Of a DNA stretch of 64,000 nt, positions 57,164 to 64,000 are shown piece after piece. The stretch lies in NCBI GenBank assembly GCA_905221605.1, contig CAJNDS010000591.1, positions 790,701-854,700 on the forward strand. The letters run 5' to 3'. Source of the DNA: Symbiodinium natans. Lineage: Eukaryota; Sar; Dinophyceae; Suessiales; Symbiodiniaceae. Below the pieces are notes generated by a model. The model searched no databases, had not been told where the DNA came from, and saw nothing but the letters and a program-made list of their open reading frames with translations. Positions within the stretch are counted from its first letter, which is position 1, and the number at the start of each line of letters is the position of its first letter. A program made the translations under genes and the position numbers.

Positions 57164-57503
57164 GGGTCAATCCCTTATAATAGTGAACCCAAAACCTTAC
57201 GAAGCCCTTCCGAAGCCCTTAAAAAACCCAATGCACACCCTATAAACCCAACACCTATAGATTTTAGGGGCTTCATAGTCATATGGACTCGGAGGGGAGG
57301 GTTTAGGGTCTCTAGTTTCAGGGTTTCGGGGGGGGGACGGTTGAGGCTCATGAGACAGAGGACTCCTGATCCGAGGGTATAGGAATCAGGAAGACTTTCT
57401 CTCGTAGGACTACAGCGCTCATGGAGATCTTACTTCGGGATATGTGATCTTTTCCCCCAAAGCCTTCAAGGGCCAAATCACGTCCGGCCTTTGTACCCTG
57501 GGT

Positions 57504-57637
57504 TTCTTGGAGGTGCATGGTACTTACTAACCAACTATAACTGTACTTATAACCACATTAGGGCACTTCAGGGCCTATAAGTGGGTTATAAAGTACAGTT
57601 ATAATCGGTTAACAAGTACCATGAACCTCCAAGTAAG
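57504..57637. mobile_element. Family C element (long form)
   Basis: About 134-bp near-palindrome, directly upstream of the longest CCCTAAA array. Confidence 0.86.
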
Positions 57638-57651
57638 GTTTATAGAGTTTA

Positions 57652-57795
57652 GGCCTAAACCCTAAACCCTAAACCCTAAACCCTAAACCCTAAACCCTAA
57701 ACCCTAAACCCTAAACCCTAAACCCTAAACCCTAAACCCTAAACCCTAAACCCTAAACCCTAAACCCTAAACCCTAAACCCTAAACCCTAACCCG
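57652..57795 (-). repeat. CCCTAAA array
   Basis: About 20 near-perfect units, the longest uniform array in the window, starting just after a family C fold-back element. Confidence 0.97.
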
Positions 57796-57882
57796 GGCCG
57801 AAACCTCAGCATCCTTGGGATGCCATTGGAGCGGGGCCTGCGCCCTTGTGACTTTCGCTGGCGTCCTAGAGAGCCCAATACC

Positions 57883-58195
57883 CCTTAATGAAGGAAGAAA
57901 CCTTAAGTAAATACAGAGGTTCCTTAATATGATTACACCCCTAAGTGAAGTAAGACACCTTAAGTTATAAAAGGGATCCTTAACATGATTTAAGGTCTAT
58001 TCCTGTTTTTTTTTTTTTTTGGGGGGGGGGGGGGTAGTCTTATAAAGGGATTCTTAATATATGAGTTAAGGATATTCCTTATTTAAGGGGTCTAAAAGGG
58101 CTCTTTTGTGAAGGATATTCCTGCTTTAAGGGTCTAAAGGGCGCTTTTGTGAAGGATATTCCTTATTTAAGGGTCTAAAAAGGGCTCTTTTGGCT
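57883..58195 (+). repeat. Tandem repeat related to the 54728 block, with poly-T/poly-G
   Basis: Four to six units broken by T15-G14; the last three units share TGAAGGATATTCCT-TTTAAGGG. Confidence 0.82.
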
Positions 58196-58273
58196 TTGTC
58201 CCCAGGCCCGGCCACGCAGCGCCAGCCTCGGCACAGCTGGCCGCAGCGAGGATGGACAGAGGAGCTCTTGCAG

Positions 58274-58355
58274 CAACCCTAAACCCTAAACCCTAAACCC
58301 TAAACCTTAAACCCTAAACCCTAAACCCTAAACCCTAAACCCTAAACCCTAAACC
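58274..58355 (-). repeat. CCCTAAA array
   Basis: About 11 units. Confidence 0.95.
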
Positions 58356-59134
58356 CACCCCCCTCCCCCCAGTACCGCAAAGAAACATTATAAGCAACCC
58401 AACGCTAGATGAACAAATGCTGTACATATATACATTTATGTCTATATACATGCACAGGTATAGAGACACATGCATATCACAGGGGTTGCTGACATGCCTA
58501 GTATAGAGGTTCGGGTTTATAGCGGTTATAGCCTTTAGGGCCCCAGGGAATATGTGGGTCCTCGTGGGGCTTCTATGGCTTGCAGGGAACAACGGGCATT
58601 GCAAGGTTTGTGCGACGTCCTCCCGAAGTTGGAGAGTCTTCTAGGCCCTTTCAGCCTGCGAGGCCTACACTGAACCAACCGTGCCACCCCCCTCCCCCCC
58701 TTTGTCATAGCACAGGACTTTTCCAGGCTCATAAAACTCAATGTTTTTCCTGAACTGGTAAGGAGCTTTGGGGGTTTACAGCCCGATCCTCAACCTTAAA
58801 CCCTGAAACCCCAAACCCTGAACTCTGAAGCCTACCTAAACCCTGAAACCCGACAACCCTAGAATCCTAAAACCCCAAACCCTAAAGCCTAACGCCTAAA
58901 CCCGTATTCCTTCACTCAGGGGGATTCAGCCCTCCTCCCTGCAGAAGGTGGTTTACGAAAATAGGAGCCTCCCTCAACAAATGAATTCCCCAACTAGTAG
59001 GATCCCTTAGAATACGGACCAATAACTTAGGGGTACTTGGAAACAACTTTAGTTTTTTGCTACTGGGATCCCTCAGGAACAGCTGAAATTAGAAGTTGTT
59101 GCAAGGGTCCCCCCCCCCCCCCCCCTAGTTTCGG

Positions 59135-59231
59135 GGTTTCCGAAAATACGGGCACCTTAATGGGGTCCTTATTGTGAGGGAATCCTACTATTGGGGGGTC
59201 TATATCATGGGTCCCGCATTTTCGGAAACCC
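59135..59231. mobile_element. Family F element
   Basis: GGGTTTCCGAAAAT...CATTTTCGGAAACCC, near-perfect arms; the right end merges into CCCTAAACCC. Confidence 0.82.
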
Positions 59232-59473
59232 TAAACCCTAAACCCTAAACCCTAAACCCCGACAGGAGCCCGCGGTGGGACCGGAGTTCGAGCACCTCCT
59301 CCACCCCGCGCGTGATTGCATCGAGTGCCGCCGCCGTGTTCAGACGGCTTTCACAACCTCTATAGGGGTTTGGGGTTTAGGGTGTGGGTTTAGGGTTTAG
59401 GGTTTAGGGTTTAGGGTTTAGGGTTTAGGGTTTAGGGTTTAGGGTTTATGGCACGTATTAACCAAATAAAACT

Positions 59474-59549
59474 TAGCAGAGTAGGTAACCTTTAACCTTC
59501 TTGGGGTAGTATGCTCCCCTTATAGTTCCCCCAGGTTACTGGACAACTA
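59474..59549. mobile_element. Family B-like element
   Basis: TAGCAGAGTAGG...GGACAACTA with a shortened right arm. Confidence 0.74.
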
Positions 59550-60590
59550 AGTCTACAACCCAGTCCCCCTAACATTAAACCCCCCTGCCCCCTAATATGA
59601 ATTACCCCCCCCTCACCCTTTGTAGTTGCATTCTCGTATTAGGGGGGGGGGGGGGGGGCTATTCAATATTAGGGGGTAGGGTAGGGGGTTTTTTTAATAT
59701 TTAGGGGGAGGGGATGAACCCAGGGCCCAAAGGTTTTTCGACTCGCTTATAATTGTAGGGTTTAAGGTTTCGGGTTGTAAGATGCAACCTGGCCCTAGGA
59801 GCTAGGCTTTAGGGTTTAACCTGCTGTTTGCTTAAGAACCCCCTTCCCCCCCCCCCCCCACAGAACAAAAACACATAGAACAATATTCTTCCTTATAAAA
59901 GGGCAATATAGGGATTGCTGTCCTGTACTTGCGGGGCGTCATGGAGCAGATTGTAAAAACCTAAGGCCCCAGGATTTAGGGTTTGGGGGTTCGGGTTGTA
60001 GGGTTAGGGTTTCAGGCTTTTAGGGTGTTTAGTGTTGAGGGTTTTGGCACCCTAACCCCTAGGTGTTACATGGGTAGATCTGACAACAACCTTGCTAAGA
60101 GATGGTTAATGGTTTCCGAAGCCCTAGACCCAGACCCATGGCCCCCTAGACCCCCTGAACCCTGAACCTTTCCGGGTCGTTTCGTTCGATTTTTGTCGCC
60201 CTTGTTCCCCTGAGCTCTAAGAGGCCAAGGGCCCCAAAGCTGCATTGTCGTTAAGGGCAGCCCTGCCTAACCCTATAGGTTTAGGGTTTAGGGTTTAGGG
60301 TTTAGCGTTTAGGGTTAGAAATCATTGCAGCCCCAGGCCCTTCCCCCCAGACCGGACCCGAAAGAATAGACCCCAAACACCAAAACAACCTACACCCCTC
60401 CCCCAAAGCATAGATCCAGTAAAAACCCTAGACCCCTCCACCAGGCCCTAAACCCTAAACCCTAAACCCTAAACCCCAAAGTCGAAAAAAAAAAACCGAA
60501 AATAAAAACGAAGGGATGCTTTTCACACCGGTGGTCCAGGTCCAACCCCACCTTGCGGTTCGGCGGGGGGCGAGACAAAAACCCTAAACC

Positions 60591-60692
60591 TTGGGATGTT
60601 CCCCCTTATACAAACAGTCCTTCATAGGGATTCTCTTTCCCCCGATGATTATCCCCATGAAGGACTGTTAGTATAAGGGGGGGACATCCCGA
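60591..60692. mobile_element. Family A fold-back element
   Basis: Complete copy directly following ACCCTAAACC. Confidence 0.84.
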
Positions 60693-61204
60693 ACCCGAAG
60701 CTCCAAAACCTAGACCCTGAACCCTGAACCCTGAAACCTAAACCCTAAACCCTAAACCCTAAACCCTAAACCCTACAAGCGAGGCTCTGAGAGGCGACTC
60801 CGCCGAGCTCTTGCTTTCCGCCTCTTGGCGCCCGACTTGTCGACTTTGCTTATGGGGTTTAGGGTTTAGGGTTTAGGGTTTAGGGTTTAGGGTTTAGGGT
60901 CTAAGGTTTATAAGGGCTGGAGTTAGGGTCTATCTAGCGTCTAGGGTTTATAGGGCTGGAGAATGATTAAAAGGGTAGCTGCATGGGCCCTTGCAAGGGG
61001 ACCCCTTATACAAATTCAGGGCCCAAACATCAGAACCCTTTGAAGGAGGTAAGGGACCATAGTCAGGGCCCATGAACCCACCCTTGGAATGATGCCAGGC
61101 CCGACGCCCTATTGAGACCTCCAGGACTCCCAAGGTGTCTGTTTACACATGGATTGCTGCAGCCTCCACACCCTAAACCCACTTGTTGCGTAGTTTCTAT
61201 GGCT

Positions 61205-61318
61205 ATATGGGTGGTTGTCAAAATTATGGTTCCCTTTTTGGGTCCCTATCATAGTGCGGCACCTAATAGGCAGGGTACCCCCTTAAAAAGGGATCCTAAT
61301 TTTGACAACCACCCATAT
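61205..61318. mobile_element. MITE-like element with 23-bp near-perfect inverted repeats
   Basis: ATATGGGTGGTTGTCAAAAT at the left is matched by the inverse at the right. A diverged relative may lie at 47332-47425. Single clean copy in the window. Confidence 0.82.
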
Positions 61319-61551
61319 CCCAAACGTGTGGGCCAATGTGTACCATCATTCTGGTAGTAGAAACACCCACAGGGCAGGCACATTTATTGGAACCCCCAGC
61401 TTGCCCTAAGCCCTAGAAACTCTAAACCCTAAACCCTAAACCCTAAACCCTAAACCCTAAACCGGCCCTAGGCCACCTGCCGGCACCGGATACAGCCGCC
61501 ACCGCCCTCGAGGTGACTTCCGCCTTCGGGGGATCCAGGGGTTAGGGTAAC

Positions 61552-61645
61552 TATATCCCCCTTGGGAGCTGTTTTTTTAATTTTAGGGTTTAGGGTTTAG
61601 GGTACCCAAGAGGGTATTCAAAATAAGATTTTTATGAAGGTTCCA
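61552..61645. repeat. Dispersed repeat family R split by telomeric units
   Basis: Intact copies at 6979-7067 and 11403-11489 read CCTTGGGA...TTTTTGTT..AAAACC-AAGAGGATATTCAAA...GGTTC. Here AGGGTTTAGGGTTTAGGG stands between the poly-T and AAGAGGGTATTC. Confidence 0.75.
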
Positions 61646-61668
61646 AGGGGAGGGTAAGTTTGGGGTCT

Positions 61669-61793
61669 ACAAGGAGGGGGCCCCATTACTATACTGACCA
61701 TAGTTCAGGGACTTATCACCTAAGTTAAAATCCTTACAACCCAGTTAAGGGTCCTTATCGCTCTACTGATAACTGGGGGGGGGGGGGGCTCCA
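61669..61793. mobile_element. Family I element
   Basis: Complete, with a poly-G run of about 14 near its right end. Confidence 0.82.
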
Positions 61794-61833
61794 GGTTGGG
61801 TTAGGGCACCCTAAACCCTAAACCCTACAGTAA

Positions 61834-61926
61834 TCCTTAAACCCTAAACCCTAAACCCTAAACCCTAAACCCTAAACCCTAAACCCTAAACCCTAAACCC
61901 TAAACCCTAAACCCTAAACCCTAAAC
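61834..61926 (-). repeat. CCCTAAA array
   Basis: About 13 perfect units. Confidence 0.96.
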
Positions 61927-62302
61927 CAACCGAACCCGGAGCCAGGGAGACCTCTCTCCGCCACCTTCAGCACGGCTGCTGCCACCGCCAGTGGATGCCG
62001 AGGCGACTGGGGCCGCAACCCTAAACCCTGAATCCTAAACCCTAAACCCTAAACCCTAAACCCTAAACCCTAAACCCTAAACCGCAAAAAACCCGAACGG
62101 CCGGGCCCCCCCAGCCCAAGCAACCCTTAACCTGCTAGAGGGTCGAAGGCGTAAGGGCCAGCAGTACGAGGGTTCGAGGTGGGACCGGGTAGCACGGTAC
62201 CTCATTCCCTCATTCCCTACTAGGAACCAGCCAAGAACCCCTAAACCCTAAACCCCAAACCCTAAACCCTAAACCCTATGCGTACCCTTTAAGGGGTTTT
62301 CC

Positions 62303-62428
62303 CTGTCAGAGAAGGCCGCGGAACCTTTCGCAGAGCCGCTGGATGTGGATGCGACGACCGCAGAGGCGGTCGCCACTCAGGACACCCAGGACACTCAGGA
62401 GGTCAAGGAGCACCAGGGTCCCCACTGA
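62303..62428 (+). other. Possible C-terminal exon
   Basis: Reads LSEKAAEPFAEPLDVDATTA and an acidic Thr/Gln-rich tail to TGA, directly followed by a CCCTAAA array. Could be a gene end. Unidentified. Confidence 0.35.
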
Positions 62429-62537
62429 ACCCTAAGCCCTAAACCCTAAACCCTAAACCCTAAACCCTAAACCCTAAACCCTAAACCCTAAACCCTAAAC
62501 CCTAAACCCTAAACCCTAACCCTAAACCCGAAACCCT
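62424..62537 (-). repeat. CCCTAAA array
   Basis: About 16 units, directly after a TGA that closes an open stretch at 62303-62428. Confidence 0.96.
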
Positions 62538-63138
62538 GGGAGCCCAAATACCGCCAAAAAACAGCTGAGGGCAAACCTCACCCCTGGAGCATGTAGTTCT
62601 TGGTCCTTGTTGTGACTTTGAAGGTATGTTCCTGATTTTATGAGGTACGGCCCTAAACCCTAAGCCCTAAAAATCCTAAACCCTAAGCCCTAAACCCCAA
62701 ACACCCTAGACCCTGCAGTCTTGGGTTCTATACGGTTTAGGGTTTAGGGTTTAGGTTTTAGGGGGTCCTAGAATTTTCTGAACTTCGGGACCGAGGCAAG
62801 TTTGGCTCCCGATATTCGGCACTTGAGTTTGAGGGAAGGGTGCAAGTGATGTGTCCCTCAACGCAGTTTTGGGGTTTAGGGTTTAGGGTTTAGGGTTTAG
62901 GGTTTAGGGTTTAGGGTTTAGGGCTTGCTGGCAGCCAACAAGTCCGGTTTCAAAAGGGTTTAGGGTTTTCGGGTGAAGAAGCCATGAGCTGCACGCGCAA
63001 CTCTCCGAGTAGTGGCTCAAAGCCCAAACTGAGACCCTTAACCCCAAACCCTAAACCCTAAACCCTAAACCTCTAAACCCTAAACCTCTAAACCCTAAAC
63101 TCTCAGCCCTTGGCCCTAAGCCCTAAGCCCTAAACCCT

Positions 63139-63233
63139 GAACCTAACCCAACTTACTCTAGCTGTAAGCTCGCCCGAAAAGGAGTGCAGGGTTGTTAAAA
63201 AAAAAAAGAAAAGAACCTAACCCAACTTACTCT
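63139..63233 (+). mobile_element. Short insert with poly-A end and 21-bp flanking duplication
   Basis: GAACCTAACCCAACTTACTCT stands at 63139-63159 and again at 63213-63233. Between them are 53 bp that end in an A-rich tail (A11-G-A4). This is the signature of retroposition with a target-site duplication; the source RNA was not recognised. Confidence 0.7.
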
Positions 63234-63513
63234 GAGTCAAAAGGGCTTCCAAGCATGCCTATCAGGAGTCCGACTCCTCAGGAGCCCCTGAGATCCAAGC
63301 TGCTGGGGATGCAGGAGAAGCTTACCCTAAGGGTTTAGGGTTTAGGGTTTAGGGTTTGGGGTTTAGGGTTTAGGGTTTAGGGTTTGGGGTTTGGGGTTTA
63401 GGGTTTAGGGGTGTTCGGGGGCCGACTTGAGGGTTTACAGGGTTTTTTTTGTGGGCCCCAAAGTTACCTTAAGGCCCAAGTATTCCCTATTTCAATACAT
63501 GGACCCTTAGGGT

Positions 63514-63611
63514 TAGAAGCTGAGTAGGTACCCTTTAACCTTTTGGGGTATATATAACCTTACGAGAACCCAAAGGTGAACCTCTTTGAGGCAAAGGGTA
63601 CTCAGCAACTA
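63514..63611. mobile_element. Family B element
   Basis: TAGAAGCTGAGTAGG...CTCAGCAACTA, complete; it directly follows a half family K element. Confidence 0.82.
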
Positions 63612-63691
63612 ATGGAGAGAGTTCAGAGTTTCGGGAAGTTCGGGTGCTGAGTTTAGGGGTTAGGGTTTAGAGTCTAGGGGCTGATTTTGGG

Positions 63692-63825
63692 GGTGTTCGG
63701 GTGCTGAGTTTAGGGTTTAGGGTTTAGGGTTTAGGGTTTAGGGTTTAGGGTTTAGGGTTTAGGGTTCAGGGTTTAGGGTTTAGGGTTTAGGGTTTAGGGT
63801 TTAGGGGTGTTCGGGTGCTGACTTT
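63692..63825 (+). repeat. TTTAGGG array bracketed by direct repeats
   Basis: About 13 units. GTTCGGGTGCTGA occurs before the array at 63695 and again after it at 63809, with another upstream copy at 63639. Confidence 0.93.
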
Positions 63826-64000
63826 AGGGTTTATAGGGTTTAGAGTTTAGGCGGCGCTTGGACTCCGAGTGGTTGAAATCAAGCCCTAGAGAGACCCCAC
63901 ACCCTTAAAACACATCCCAGCCTGAGCTCATCATGCTTCCAGCAGGCTTGTCGTCTGGGCCATTTTCGGGTTCAGGGTTCAGGGTTTAGGGTTTAGGGTT

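Larger units (their letters stand above)
1..64000. repeat. Interstitial telomeric repeats (TTTAGGG/CCCTAAA) throughout
   Basis: More than a hundred runs of 2-20 units occur in both orientations, separated by roughly 50-600 bp of other sequence. Units vary (TTCAGGG, TTTGGGG, TTTATAGGG, TTTAGGGG, CCCTGAA). They occupy the introns of both recognised genes and the space between them, so the window is not a chromosome end. The longest runs are listed separately. Confidence 0.97.
53984..64000. other. Region downstream of the last recognised GH3 exon
   Basis: Telomeric arrays, tandem repeats and fold-back elements with a few open pieces. The remaining GH3 exons (SDW nucleophile and C-terminal domain) were looked for and not found; they may lie here unrecognised or beyond the window. 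Confidence 0.55.

Noticed and set aside
1-64000. Window as a chromosome end (true telomere)
   Set aside because: Repeats are in both orientations, short, degenerate and mixed with gene exons over 64 kb.
1-64000. CRISPR-like arrays
   Set aside because: Repeats are telomeric or palindromic elements without regular spacers.
1-64000. tRNA, rRNA, snRNA or spliced-leader copies
   Set aside because: None seen by eye; the known dinoflagellate spliced leader was looked for on both strands and not found. A tRNA or covariance-model scan would settle this.

Overview
The window looks like nuclear DNA of a dinoflagellate, or at least an alveolate with TTTAGGG telomeres. It carries very many interstitial runs of TTTAGGG/CCCTAAA in both orientations. 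Genes are cut into exons of 20-90 bp, and the introns use GT, GC and once GA donors with AG acceptors. GC content is about 50%, and there are many short fold-back elements. No bacterial operon, rRNA, tRNA or CRISPR structure was seen. The organism call is an inference.

Almost no long ORF is real; most are read through telomeric repeats, minisatellites or poly-G/poly-C. Reading short exons between repeats gives two recognisable genes, both on the + strand. (1) A nearly complete FtsJ/RrmJ-type 2'-O-methyltransferase (243-9224) in ten exons, with the SAM motif and all four expected K-D-K-E residues. (2) A glycoside hydrolase family 3 (beta-glucosidase-like) gene with nine phase-consistent exons at 45210-53981 and probable N-terminal exons at 18560-20628. 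Its 3' end was not found. The same orientation fits the unidirectional gene arrangement known in dinoflagellates.

Layout: 1-9.2 kb, FtsJ gene; 9.2-18.5 kb, repeats plus unassigned ORF pieces; 18.5-20.6 kb, GH3 N-terminal exons; 20.6-45.2 kb, repeats, MITE-like elements, a 9-bp minisatellite block (39.5-40.6 kb) and unassigned ORF pieces; 45.2-54 kb, GH3 core; 54-64 kb, repeats and unassigned ORF pieces.

The most striking feature is the intron filling. All 17 introns assigned by protein homology contain telomere-type repeats, and none of the assigned exons does. In one intron the 5' splice site itself is AAG|GTTTAGGG. The telomeric runs also sit inside the loops and arms of several fold-back MITE families, and some are bracketed by short direct duplications. 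This suggests repeated break repair or insertion of telomeric DNA tolerated because it lies in introns. All coordinates and reading frames were worked out by eye; no alignment or database search was run.
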